Of a stretch of 64,000 bases of DNA, positions 17,928 to 26,156 are shown in pieces. This DNA is from Burkholderiaceae bacterium (GTDB lineage: Bacteria > Pseudomonadota > Gammaproteobacteria > Burkholderiales > Burkholderiaceae_B): contig JAGOAJ010000002.1 of the NCBI GenBank assembly GCA_017983955.1, forward strand, positions 107,700 through 171,699, read 5' to 3'. The notes beneath the pieces were generated by a model. It saw only the letters and a list, made by a program, of their open reading frames with translations. It ran no database searches and had not been told where the DNA came from. The stretch's first letter is position 1. Every line of letters begins with the position of its first letter. The position numbers were made by a program, and so were the translations under genes.

Positions 17928-18482
17928 ATGCGTAGGTCAGGTTTTTTATATGGTGGTATTGCTGTAGCTATGTGCTTGCACATTAGTATGGCGGCAGCGC
18001 AGTCCTTAGAACAACGTACGCCCGGCTTGTGGGAACTACGCATGGACAAGGGTTCCGCCGTGTCGGCGGTGCTGGATAGTATGGCGGGTATGATGGAAAG
18101 CTTGCCGCCTGCCCAGCGCAAGCAAATGGAAGAAATGCTGAAAGGCTCGGGTGCATCGATGTCCCAGCCTGACGTCATTAAGCAGTGTCTGACCCCTGAA
18201 ATGGCGGCACGAGATTTCCAGCCTTACACCGACGATCCGGACATGACCTGCACTAGCACGTCTAAGGTCATCTCCAGCAGCGCAGCTCACCTGACATTTT
18301 CTTGCTTAAGTCCTGAGGGTAAGCTGGTGGGACAGGGCGATATCTGGGATGCCTCGGCCAAAAGCTACAAAAGCAAAATGACCATGGAAGGCAGCGTGGC
18401 TGGACGCCCTGTCAAAATGGATATTAGTCACGAAGGCAAATGGCTGGGGGCTGATTGCCAGGGTATCAAGCCTATCAAGTAG
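17928..18482 (+). CDS. DUF3617 periplasmic protein
   Basis: This 184-residue protein has a Sec signal peptide ending near AAAQS (residues 22-26). It continues with the DUF3617 pattern: PGLWELR, a linker with MxSLPPAQRKQMEEML, CLTPEM, a cysteine pair in the middle and a late segment on methylation-like 'MTMEGSVAGRPVKMDI'. DUF3617 proteins are common in proteobacterial periplasms and have no assigned function. The gene stands alone between the methyltransferase and the sulfite dehydrogenase. Confidence 0.8.
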   Translation: MRRSGFLYGGIAVAMCLHISMAAAQSLEQRTPGLWELRMDKGSAVSAVLDSMAGMMESLPPAQRKQMEEMLKGSGASMSQPDVIKQCLTPEMAARDFQPYTDDPDMTCTSTSKVISSSAAHLTFSCLSPEGKLVGQGDIWDASAKSYKSKMTMEGSVAGRPVKMDISHEGKWLGADCQGIKPIK

Positions 18483-18508
18483 TTGGCCAGATCTCATGTT
18501 AAAACTCC

Positions 18509-18541
18509 TGTGGGACGCATGGTTTTCTTAAGCGTCCTACA
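18509..18541. other. Hairpin upstream of the sulfite dehydrogenase gene
   Basis: TGTGGGACGC (18509-18518) pairs with GCGTCCTACA (18532-18541), with one G-T pair, around a 13-base loop. It lies between the DUF3617 stop and the sorA start 50 bases later. It could be a weak terminator of the upstream gene or part of the leader; there is no T-run. Confidence 0.4.
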
Positions 18542-18590
18542 ATCATGGCTAGGTTCGTAGTACCTAAGAATCATTCACCAGGAGTTCGAG

Positions 18591-19805
18591 ATGAAAGATA
18601 TTGCTAATTTGGGACGTCGCAGGCTGTTAGCCTCGACCGGAGGCGTGATTGCTTTGGCAGGTTTAAGCAATGTGGCCCTAGCTGATATACCGGGTGCAAA
18701 ACCCGAAGCCCCAGCCAAGGCACTGCCTGGCTATGCTGAATGGAAAGATGCCAACAGCGTCATAGTACACAGCGCGAATACCATAGAGACTAAACGCACC
18801 GCCTTTGGATCTAGTGTAATTACACCAACAGATCGTTTGTTTGTGCGCAATAACGTTAGTCCCCCCTCTGTCGATATCGTTAAGGATCCAGATAACTGGG
18901 CCGTGGAAATTACTGGGGTAAAAAATCCCAAGACCATGACGGTTGCTGAACTGAAAACCTTGGGCTTGAATGCCTTGCCCATGGTGTTGCAGTGTTCGGG
19001 TAATGGTCGTGCGTATTTTCCGCACAAGCCTAGTGGCACCCAATGGACGGTAGGCGCTGCGGGCTGCGTGGTTTTCACGGGCGTGCCTGTTAAAGCCGTG
19101 ATCGAGGCTTTAGGTGGCATGGCCGATGGCGTGGCCTATATGACCAGCACAGGTGGGGAAACCATACCTGAAGGTCTGGATAGAAATACCATTGCTGTCG
19201 AACGTTCCGTGCCCCTGTCGGGCATCGAGGACGCAATACTGGCGTGGGAAATGAACGGCGAACCTCTGTCGCTGGCGCACGGTGGACCGCTGCGCGTTAT
19301 TGTGCCTGGTTACACTGGCGTCAATAGCATCAAATACGTTAAGCAGCTAGCATTTACTGTAGAGCAGTCGCCTGCCAGTATTCAGCAAAACAGCTATCGC
19401 ATGTCGCCAGTTGGTGTCAAAGCTACCCCCAAGGATCCTGCCGTTTGGGAAATGCCAACCAAGTCCTGGATCAACTCGCCGTCCGATGCCGGCCAAGAAA
19501 TCAAGGCAGGTAAAGTCCAGATCAGCGGTGTTGCCATGGGCGGCATGAGCGATGTCACCAAGATAGAAGTATCGGTAGATGGCGGCGCTAATTGGCAGGC
19601 AGCCCAGTTTGTAGGTCCGGATTTAGGTAAGTACGCTTGGCGCGAATTTGTCTTGTCAGCCGACCTGAAGCCAGGTAAATACGAGCTAGCCAGCCGTAGC
19701 ACCAACGCCAAGGGCGAGGTCCAGCCGGAACAACGACTGGAAAATAATCGCGGTTACGTGAATAATAGCTGGCGCGACCATGCGGTCAGCATCGTTGTTG
19801 TTTAA
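18591..19805 (+). CDS. sorA: Sulfite dehydrogenase, molybdopterin subunit (SorA-like)
   Basis: This 404-residue protein starts with a twin-arginine signal (GRRRLLAS, then a hydrophobic stretch to about residue 31), so it is exported folded with its cofactor. Residues 70-290 form the sulfite oxidase molybdopterin fold; Cys135 in VLQCSGNGR is the expected molybdenum ligand. The C-terminal third is the Mo-Co dimerisation domain. It would oxidise sulfite to sulfate in the periplasm and pass electrons to the cytochrome encoded 20 bases downstream. The two-gene arrangement favours SorAB over SoxCD, as no other sox genes are present. Other substrates cannot be excluded. Confidence 0.85.
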   Translation: MKDIANLGRRRLLASTGGVIALAGLSNVALADIPGAKPEAPAKALPGYAEWKDANSVIVHSANTIETKRTAFGSSVITPTDRLFVRNNVSPPSVDIVKDPDNWAVEITGVKNPKTMTVAELKTLGLNALPMVLQCSGNGRAYFPHKPSGTQWTVGAAGCVVFTGVPVKAVIEALGGMADGVAYMTSTGGETIPEGLDRNTIAVERSVPLSGIEDAILAWEMNGEPLSLAHGGPLRVIVPGYTGVNSIKYVKQLAFTVEQSPASIQQNSYRMSPVGVKATPKDPAVWEMPTKSWINSPSDAGQEIKAGKVQISGVAMGGMSDVTKIEVSVDGGANWQAAQFVGPDLGKYAWREFVLSADLKPGKYELASRSTNAKGEVQPEQRLENNRGYVNNSWRDHAVSIVVV

Positions 19806-19825
19806 TTTTCAGGAATTTTATTTTT

Positions 19826-20161
19826 ATGAAGAAGACTTTATTATCGGTGACCTTGGGCGTGGCCTTGATGGGCACGACAGGTTTAGCATTCGCCGATGAC
19901 GCAGCACAACTTGAACAGGGTAAAACCCTTTTCATGACAGGGGCAGTACCATCCTGTGTGATTTGCCACACGATGCAAGACGCTGGCGCCGCAGGCACCA
20001 TAGGTCCAGACCTGGACGAGCTTAAACCCAGCACCGACCAGGTGGTTAAAGCCATGCAAACTGGCATAGGTGCCATGCCATCATTTGCAGCGATGTTAAG
20101 CCCCGAGCAAATCGATGCAGTGGCAGCGTATGTCGTACAAGCTACCGGCGGCGCCAAGTAG
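19826..20161 (+). CDS. sorB: Monohaem cytochrome c, SorB-like
   Basis: This 111-residue protein has a Sec signal peptide ending at AFAD (about residue 23) and one haem motif C44-V-I-C47-H48. A methionine in GAMPSF (around residues 86-91) is the likely sixth ligand. Its position 20 bases after the sulfite dehydrogenase gene, with a good spacing for coupled expression, makes it the likely electron acceptor (SorB). Small size and a single haem fit. Strong hairpins follow the gene. Confidence 0.85.
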   Translation: MKKTLLSVTLGVALMGTTGLAFADDAAQLEQGKTLFMTGAVPSCVICHTMQDAGAAGTIGPDLDELKPSTDQVVKAMQTGIGAMPSFAAMLSPEQIDAVAAYVVQATGGAK

Positions 20162-20177
20162 GTGAAACGCAGCAGCA

Positions 20178-20205
20178 CCCGTTCAGCTATTCGTAGCTGA
20201 ACGGG
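20178..20205. terminator. UUCG-loop hairpin after the cytochrome gene
   Basis: A perfect 12-bp stem (20178-20189 with 20194-20205) carries a TTCG tetraloop 17 bases after the cytochrome stop. It is very stable but lacks a T-run; it may protect the 3' end or act with the second hairpin that follows. Confidence 0.6.
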
Positions 20206-20228
20206 CGACATAGCAGGAATATTGGGTA

Positions 20229-20269
20229 AACTAGCAGACTGCATTTTTAAATGGCCTGCTAGTTTTTTT
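20229..20269 (+). terminator. Rho-independent terminator abutting the next start codon
   Basis: AACTAGCAG (20229-20237) pairs with CTGCTAGTT (20256-20264), with an inner CATTT/AAATG dyad, followed by seven Ts (20263-20269). It is a classic terminator for the sulfite dehydrogenase operon. Its T-run ends exactly at the ATG at 20270 of the methyltransferase gene, which leaves no room for a ribosome site outside the hairpin. Confidence 0.8.
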
Positions 20270-21109
20270 ATGTCTATTACTCACGAAATTCGTCCTGAAC
20301 AATCCATAGAGCTATTAAAAGCGCTACATATCCTGACGCGCGATGGCAAAATGAATCAGGATAGCCGTCGCAAGCTCAAGCAGGTCTACCATCTATTTCA
20401 GTTCATAGAGCCCTTGTTGCAGGACCTTAAGCAAGGCCGTGATGGCATTACGCTGGTGGATCATGGCGCGGGTAAGTCCTATTTGGGGTTCATACTGTAT
20501 GACCTGTTCTTCAAGCAGCTACAGGATCAGTCCCATTTATACGGCATAGAAACACGCGAGGAATTGGTCGATAGCGCTACCCAGTTAGCGCAACGCCTGG
20601 GCTTTCCAGGTATGTCTTTTTTGAATCTGTCCGTGGCTGATTCGATTACATCGGATCAATTGCCAGCTACCGTAGACATGGTGACAGCGCTGCATGCTTG
20701 CAATACCGCTACCGATGATGCGATACGGTTTGCCTTACATAAACAGGCCAAATATATAGTGGTTGTGCCTTGCTGTCAGGCTGAAGTGGCCCGCGTATTA
20801 CGTAGCCAGAAAGCCGCCTCATTAAGCGCTGGTGCCTTGGCTGAATTATGGCGTCACCCTATCCACACACGGGAATTTGGCAGCCATGCAACGAATTCTT
20901 TGCGGTGTTTGCAGCTGGAAGCACACGGCTATCAGGTGACCGTGACCGAGCTGGTCGGATGGGAGCACTCCATGAAAAACGAGCTTATTATTGCGACCTA
21001 CAAGAACTTGCCGCGCCGTAAAGCTACAGAAAGACTGACTAGCTTACTGGCGCTGTTAGGGCTGGAAGAAATGCACGAGCGGTTTTTCGCGCCTGGGCCT
21101 ACGGCCTAA
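20270..21109 (+). CDS. Methyltransferase_32-like SAM methyltransferase
   Basis: The protein carries the SAM site LVDHGAGKSYLGFILYD and a later VVVPCCQAEVAR, both typical of the Methyltransf_32 (METTL25-like) family. The frame opens with a TTG at 20222, but translation from there would run through the terminator stem, and family similarity begins near MSITHEIRP, so ATG 20270 is chosen. No ribosome site is visible before it; an ATG at 20351 is an alternative. The substrate (possibly RNA or protein) is unknown. Its stop overlaps the converging YciH gene by four bases. Confidence 0.75.
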   Translation: MSITHEIRPEQSIELLKALHILTRDGKMNQDSRRKLKQVYHLFQFIEPLLQDLKQGRDGITLVDHGAGKSYLGFILYDLFFKQLQDQSHLYGIETREELVDSATQLAQRLGFPGMSFLNLSVADSITSDQLPATVDMVTALHACNTATDDAIRFALHKQAKYIVVVPCCQAEVARVLRSQKAASLSAGALAELWRHPIHTREFGSHATNSLRCLQLEAHGYQVTVTELVGWEHSMKNELIIATYKNLPRRKATERLTSLLALLGLEEMHERFFAPGPTA

Positions 21110-21477
21110 CCGCCAGCGCGTTTGGGTTGCCAGCCACGCTGGCTAAGCCGTTGCATCACCATTTCACGGTGGTCGCCCTGTATTTCAATGATGCCATTTT
21201 TAGTGGTGCCGCCTGAACCACTGGCGGCTTTTAGCTGTTTGCCCAATTCGGCCAGTGCCAGCGCATCCAAGGGTACGCCTTTGATGACGGTTACCCCCTT
21301 GCCGCGCCGCCCTTTGGTTTCCAGGGAAACGCGGACTACGCCATCGCCAATCACCTGTTTGGTAACAGCCTTACATATACAGTTGGGAGTAGGCTGGCGG
21401 CAGTCGGGACAGATGCGCCCGGTTTCGGTAGAGTAGACCAATGTACTGCCGGATGGTTTTCGTCCTGGGATGTTCAT
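21106..21477 (-). CDS. yciH: SUI1/eIF1-like translation factor YciH
   Basis: This 123-residue protein has a C-terminal SUI1 domain (KGVPLDALALAELGKQLKAASGSGGT) as in eIF1 and E. coli YciH, which affects start-site fidelity on ribosomes. The N-terminus has a small cysteine knuckle, C23-x2-C26-x6-C33-x-C35, that could bind zinc. The frame extends to 21513, but the start MNIPGRKPSG at 21477 fits the family. It converges on the methyltransferase gene with overlapping ends. Its cellular role in bacteria remains poorly defined. Confidence 0.88.
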   Translation of the reverse strand: MNIPGRKPSGSTLVYSTETGRICPDCRQPTPNCICKAVTKQVIGDGVVRVSLETKGRRGKGVTVIKGVPLDALALAELGKQLKAASGSGGTTKNGIIEIQGDHREMVMQRLSQRGWQPKRAGG

Positions 21478-21534
21478 AGACTGATAGGTGTAGAGTAGGC
21501 AAAACAGCATCATACTTCCTGATTACAATAAAAT

Positions 21535-22599
21535 ATGATTACACCCTTAGCAAAACCTACCATGCCTGCCAACAGTGCTCTTGCTGGCTTGTCGTCTGCT
21601 TACTTTGGCATGGTAATGGCAACCGGCATTATGTCGCTGGGCGCCTATTTTTTGCGCTTGCCTACCATCGCCGACCTGCTGTTCACCCTGAATATAGGTA
21701 TTTATGGTGTGCTGTGGGCGTTGTTTCTGCTGCGTGCTTGGCGCCACCCATGGCAATTTTTTGGTGACATGGTCAATCATTCACGCGGACCTGGATTTTT
21801 TACCATGGTGGCGGGTAGTGGCATACTGGGCAGCCAGGCGTTGGTGCTGCACAACAACTACAGCTGGGCGTGGGGGTTGTGGGGCATGGCTGTGACACTG
21901 TGGTTGGTACTGACATATGCCGTTTTTGCCGCACTGACTATCAAGGCAAGCAAACCTACCCTGGATCAAGGCATCAATGGTGGCTGGTTGTTGGCAGTAG
22001 TCGCCACACAATCCATAGCGGTGTTAAGTGCCTTGCTGGCCAGAAAACCTGGGCCGTATACGGAAGCATTGAATTTTTTTGCGCTATCCATGTGGCTATG
22101 GGGCGGCATGCTGTATATCTGGATTATGTCGCTGATTTTTTATCGCTATACATTTTTCAGGCTTGCGCCTGCTGACCTGACCTCGCCGTATTGGATCAAC
22201 ATGGGGGCCATGGCGATTTCTACGCTGGTCGGGTCTTTGCTTATCCAGAATGCGACGGATTCCAGCTATTTGTTGTCGCTGCTGCCCTTTTTAAAAGGCT
22301 TTACTGTTTTTTACTGGGCGACCGGAACTTGGTGGATACCGATGTTGTTGGTATTAGGAGTGTGGCGCTATGTCTATAAACGCTATCCCTTGCGCTACGA
22401 GCCCTTGTACTGGGGTGCCGTATTTCCGTTGGGGATGTATGCTGCCTGCACTTATCAGATGGCTGGCGTTATGTCGCTGGATTTTCTGGCGTGGTTGCCA
22501 CCATTGTTTTTTGCGATTGGATTGGCTGCATGGGGAGCCTGCTGCCTGGGTTTATTGGTGCAATTGTGGGGCAGGGTGGCGGGGTTTGTGCGCTATTGA
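21535..22599 (+). CDS. TDT-family transporter (SLAC1/TehA-like)
   Basis: This 354-residue protein has about ten hydrophobic segments and resembles the tellurite-resistance/dicarboxylate (TDT) family, which includes TehA, Mae1, the sulfite exporter Ssu1 and SLAC1. The start AYFGMVMATGIMSLG is typical. Members carry anions such as sulfite, malate or chloride. The nearby sulfite dehydrogenase makes sulfite a plausible substrate, but that is inference. It converges on the nitric oxide reductase gene with a hairpin between them. Confidence 0.8.
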   Translation: MITPLAKPTMPANSALAGLSSAYFGMVMATGIMSLGAYFLRLPTIADLLFTLNIGIYGVLWALFLLRAWRHPWQFFGDMVNHSRGPGFFTMVAGSGILGSQALVLHNNYSWAWGLWGMAVTLWLVLTYAVFAALTIKASKPTLDQGINGGWLLAVVATQSIAVLSALLARKPGPYTEALNFFALSMWLWGGMLYIWIMSLIFYRYTFFRLAPADLTSPYWINMGAMAISTLVGSLLIQNATDSSYLLSLLPFLKGFTVFYWATGTWWIPMLLVLGVWRYVYKRYPLRYEPLYWGAVFPLGMYAACTYQMAGVMSLDFLAWLPPLFFAIGLAAWGACCLGLLVQLWGRVAGFVRY

Positions 22600-22626
22600 T
22601 CGGCCAACAGAGTTGATGGCCGATCA
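22597..22626. terminator. Hairpin between convergent TDT and norZ genes
   Basis: TGATCGGCCA (22597-22606) pairs perfectly with TGGCCGATCA (22617-22626) around a 10-base loop. The first three bases are the TGA stop of the TDT gene. It has no T-run, and probably serves as a bidirectional end signal or RNA stabiliser. Confidence 0.6.
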
Positions 22627-22658
22627 GTAGCTATAGGGCTGACTTCTATGTTGTTCGC

Positions 22659-24950
22659 TTAGCTGGTGGACTTTACCGCATTGTCAAAGTCATCTGCTTG
22701 CGCAGTTTTAGAGCCAGTCTGAAAGACCCCAATAACCACTTGCCATGCTATGGCCAGTGCGCCAACAATAAAGACCACATCGCCAAAGGTACGTATCCAG
22801 CGCAGGGTTTGCAGGAAGTCCTGCTGCATGAACTCTTCACCTCGGGCATACCACATGCCGGTGCCGACACTGGCCTGGAATTGGAACAAGCCTACAGGCA
22901 ACAGACTGGTGATGATCATCAAAACCAGACCAGCATTGAGCCACCAGAATCCGGTGTGCAGCAACTTGTCGTTAAATTGCAGACCGGGACGGATGTAGCG
23001 CAGTACCAGCAGGATAAAGCCTATGGACAAGAAACCATATACTCCGAACAACGCGGCATGCGAGTGCACAGCGGTGGTGTTCAGACCCTGCAGGTAGAAC
23101 AGTGCTATAGGTGTGTTGATCATGAAGCCGAAAACACCGGCGCCCAGCATATTCCAGAACGCTACAGCCACAAAGCACAGCAAAGGCCATTTAACCGCTG
23201 CCATCCATGGCGCACGGTCTTTGAGTCGCCAGTGATCCCAAGCCTCGTAGCCCAATAGAACCAGGGGTACGACTTCCAGGGCGCTAAAGGCAGAGCCTAT
23301 CGCCATGATGGGCGTGGTGGTACCAGAAAAGTAGATATGGTGGAAGGTACCAGGTACGCCGCCGACCATGAACAAGGAAGCAGCAACTAGGCTGGCGGCA
23401 GTTGCCATGCGTTTGGATACCAGACCCATGCTGGAAAATACAAAGGCCAGGGCGGTAGTGGCAAAGACTTCAAAAATCCCTTCTACCCAAAGGTGTACCA
23501 CCCACCAGCGCCAGTATTCCATAATGGTGATGTGGGTGCGTTCGCCATAGAACAAGCCTGCTCCATAAAACAGGCCGATAGCAATGGTAGATGCCGCCAG
23601 TAGGGCCAGCAGGTTCTTGTCACTGTCGGGGCGTCTTAGTGCCGGAATAAATGCACGCAGCATCAGGCCCAGCCAGAAAAGTATGCCTATGAACAGCGCT
23701 ATTTGCCAGAATCGGCCCAGATCCAGGTATTCATACCCCTGGTGACCGAACCAAAAGCTTAAATCGGCGGGCATGATGTGTTTGATGGCGAGGAAGTTGC
23801 CCACCAAGGAGCCAACCACAACAACCAGCAAGGCGCCAAATAGAATGTCGACACCCAGCTTTTGATATTTGGGGTCTTTACCGCCATTCACTACCGGAGC
23901 CAGGAATAGACCCACACTTAAGAAAGCGGTAGCTATCCAGAATATAGCCAGTTGCAAATGCCAGGTACGGGTCAGCGCATAAGGGAACCATTGTGATATG
24001 TCTATGCCGTAGAACTGTTGTCCTTCTATGGTGTAGTGGGCTGTAAAGCCCCCTAATAACACCTGGGCTACAAATAGCGCTACTACGACCAACAGGTATT
24101 TACCCAGAGCCCTTTGTGAAGGCGTCAGCTTGTTCAGCGTCAGGGGATCGCGCTGCGGCGAGATGGGATCGGGTTCGTGTTTGCGCAAGAAAGCCCAGCC
24201 CATAACCAAAAAGCCAACACCGGCAATCAGGATGATGACGCAGGCTAGCGACCAAAGCACGTTTTCAGTCGTAGGGTGGTTGCCTATCAGTGGCTCGGGC
24301 GGCCAGTTGTTGGTATAGGTGGCGACAGTTCCGGGTCTGTCAGTAGAGGCGGCCCAGGCTGTCCAGAAAAAGAAGTTGGTTAGATCATCCCGCCGCTGGG
24401 CGTCTGGCAGGGTGTCTTCCTTCATGGCAAAGTTGTCGCGCGTTTTCTGGAGTTCAGGCGCCGTGCCATATAGCCTGTGATAGTAGTCCGCAGTTGTCGC
24501 CATGGCGGCTGCACGCCGTTCGGTGACGGTGACGGTTTCCGTATCAGGATTAAAGGTGTTCAGGCGATATTCAGTTTTTAACTGGTATTCCAGCGCTGCC
24601 TGTTGTTCACCATTCAAGGCCTGAAAATTAGCCACTCCGTGGTTTTCTTGAGCCGCTAAATCCAGCCAGGCGATTAGCTCGCGGTGCAGCCAGTCGGCAG
24701 TCCAGTCAGGGGCTTGGTAGGCGCCGTGTCCCCAAATAGAGCCTAGCTGCATGCCGCCGGTACTTTGCCAGGCAGTTTGACCATCAAGTATGTCGGCCTC
24801 TGTCATGAGCACTTGATTGGTCGTAGTGACGACCTGCTTGGGGATAGGGGGTGCGTTTTTGTAGATTTCAACCCCCGAAAATCCAAGTATCGCAAACGTT
24901 ACGATAAGTATGGATATTAATGTCCACCACAATTTGCGATATTCGCCCAT
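22659..24950 (-). CDS. norZ: Quinol-dependent nitric oxide reductase (qNOR)
   Basis: This 763-residue inner-membrane enzyme reduces two NO to N2O using quinol. Its length and N-terminal extension (about 220 residues, cytochrome-c-like fold without a haem motif) mark the single-subunit quinol type rather than cNOR. The catalytic domain with about 12 helices includes LTRTWHLQLAIFW and WWVVHLWVEGIFEV, where histidine ligands to haem and iron are expected. Two perfect FNR/Dnr boxes lie 85-140 bases upstream. No norC, norQ or norD gene is near. It could act in denitrification or NO defence; nitrite reductase genes are not in the window. Confidence 0.95.
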   Translation of the reverse strand: MGEYRKLWWTLISILIVTFAILGFSGVEIYKNAPPIPKQVVTTTNQVLMTEADILDGQTAWQSTGGMQLGSIWGHGAYQAPDWTADWLHRELIAWLDLAAQENHGVANFQALNGEQQAALEYQLKTEYRLNTFNPDTETVTVTERRAAAMATTADYYHRLYGTAPELQKTRDNFAMKEDTLPDAQRRDDLTNFFFWTAWAASTDRPGTVATYTNNWPPEPLIGNHPTTENVLWSLACVIILIAGVGFLVMGWAFLRKHEPDPISPQRDPLTLNKLTPSQRALGKYLLVVVALFVAQVLLGGFTAHYTIEGQQFYGIDISQWFPYALTRTWHLQLAIFWIATAFLSVGLFLAPVVNGGKDPKYQKLGVDILFGALLVVVVGSLVGNFLAIKHIMPADLSFWFGHQGYEYLDLGRFWQIALFIGILFWLGLMLRAFIPALRRPDSDKNLLALLAASTIAIGLFYGAGLFYGERTHITIMEYWRWWVVHLWVEGIFEVFATTALAFVFSSMGLVSKRMATAASLVAASLFMVGGVPGTFHHIYFSGTTTPIMAIGSAFSALEVVPLVLLGYEAWDHWRLKDRAPWMAAVKWPLLCFVAVAFWNMLGAGVFGFMINTPIALFYLQGLNTTAVHSHAALFGVYGFLSIGFILLVLRYIRPGLQFNDKLLHTGFWWLNAGLVLMIITSLLPVGLFQFQASVGTGMWYARGEEFMQQDFLQTLRWIRTFGDVVFIVGALAIAWQVVIGVFQTGSKTAQADDFDNAVKSTS

Positions 24951-25034
24951 GTTGCCCTCCAGGGGGGTTAGGTGTTGCGTGATTGGGATAAAGTTCCCTA
25001 CCGGGAGATGCTACAGGATAGGCGTATATATTCC

Positions 25035-25048
25035 TTGATGTAAATCAA
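25035..25048. promoter_or_regulatory. FNR/Dnr box 1 upstream of norZ
   Basis: TTGAT-GTAA-ATCAA is an exact consensus match, centred 91 bases upstream of the norZ start. It lies in the 313-bp divergent gap (24951-25263) that also serves the flavoprotein gene; apart from the two boxes I see no other feature there. Confidence 0.88.
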
Positions 25049-25075
25049 GTTTCCCTGATGCGGTTCATTTAGTGG

Positions 25076-25089
25076 TTGATGCAGATCAA
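25076..25089. promoter_or_regulatory. FNR/Dnr box 2 between norZ and the flavoprotein gene
   Basis: TTGAT-GCAG-ATCAA is a second exact match, centred 41 bases from box 1, about four helical turns. It is nearer the plus-strand flavoprotein gene (about 180 bases upstream of its start) and may serve that gene, norZ, or both. Confidence 0.85.
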
Positions 25090-25263
25090 GCAAACTCACC
25101 TTTCTGCGTATAGACATCAACAAGTCTCGCCAGTCCGCAATAGCAGGAGTACACTAGGGTTGAAGGGTAGGCGTGCACAAGATGGGCGTCACATGAACAC
25201 CTCGCGCGCTAAATTAGGGAATTCAAATTTCATTGGTTAGTGCATACATCAGGGGGGTGTGTT

Positions 25264-25986
25264 GTGTCTATTTACCAGATCAAACTTAAAGCCAAAAAAC
25301 AGATTGCAACAGGAACGATGTCGTTTTCCTTTGAAAAGCCTGTTGGGTTTATTCATAAGGCGGGGCAGTTTGCTGACTTTACGCTGCTTAACCCCCCAGA
25401 AACTGATGCCGAAGGCAATATACGTGGTTTTTCCTTGACCAGTGCGCCTTACGAAACCAACTTGATGATAGCTACGCGTATGCGAGATACAGCCTTCAAG
25501 CGGGTCTTGAAAGACCTACCCATAGGCACTGAACTGACTATGGACGCGCCATACGGCTCGTTTACCTTGCACAATAATGTGGCTATCCCGGCGGTCTTTC
25601 TAACGGGGGGGATAGGCGTTACTCCGGTACGCAGCATAGTGATGCAGGCTCTGCACGATAAGCCCACCCGCGAAATTTTTGTCTTCAGCTCCAATAAAAC
25701 GCCCCAAGATGCTGCGTTTACCGAAGACCTGTCCAGACCCCAATCAGAACGCCCCAAATACACCTATGTCAGTACCGTGACTGATGTCCCGCCATCTACC
25801 AAGCCAGCTACGGGCGAAACCGGGTTTATTAATCAGGCCATGTTATCCAAATACATTAGTGATTTAACCCAGCCTATTTATTATATTTCCGGCCCCCAAG
25901 GCATGGTGACGGCTTTGCGCACTATGCTCAATGATGCTGGGGTTGATGACGACAACATACGCACCGAGGAATTCTCTGGTTATTAA
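25264..25986 (+). CDS. Ferredoxin-reductase-like FAD/NAD(P) oxidoreductase
   Basis: This 240-residue protein has an FAD domain with RGFSLTSAP (the RxxS flavin motif) and an NAD(P) domain with GGIGVTPVRS, and ends in EEFSGY, typical of the ferredoxin-NADP reductase/flavohaemoglobin-reductase superfamily. It has no 2Fe-2S domain of its own. The GTG at 25264 is chosen because AGGGGG lies about 7 bases before it; the in-frame GTG at 25240 lacks a good site. It is divergent from norZ and shares its FNR-type boxes, suggesting electron supply during nitric oxide stress; the acceptor is unknown. Confidence 0.82.
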   Translation: MSIYQIKLKAKKQIATGTMSFSFEKPVGFIHKAGQFADFTLLNPPETDAEGNIRGFSLTSAPYETNLMIATRMRDTAFKRVLKDLPIGTELTMDAPYGSFTLHNNVAIPAVFLTGGIGVTPVRSIVMQALHDKPTREIFVFSSNKTPQDAAFTEDLSRPQSERPKYTYVSTVTDVPPSTKPATGETGFINQAMLSKYISDLTQPIYYISGPQGMVTALRTMLNDAGVDDDNIRTEEFSGY

Positions 25987-26054
25987 GCGCTTTTCCGGCT
26001 TTTCCTATCGATGGGTAGGCTGCAAAAAAGACATGGTATATACTAGAGGGCTTA

Positions 26055-26099
26055 GGTCGGTTGGAGTTATTACCTTTAGGTAAGACCAACACATCGACC
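26055..26099. other. Extended hairpin in the intergenic gap
   Basis: From outside in the arms are GGTCG/CGACC, GTTGG/CCAAC and TTACCT/AGGTAA around a two-base TT loop, with small bulges. Sixteen base pairs form within 45 bases. Its role is unknown; a terminator for the flavoprotein gene is possible, but no T-run follows directly. Confidence 0.5.
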
Positions 26100-26156
26100 A
26101 CATCTTTTTCGGCAAGGGCCGGAAAACAGTAGCTTTTTCAATGCCTTTGGTCAGAC

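Noticed and set aside
18591-20161. SoxCD (sulfur oxidation complex) instead of SorAB
   Set aside because: No soxXYZAB genes are near and the cytochrome is a small monohaem protein, unlike dihaem SoxD.
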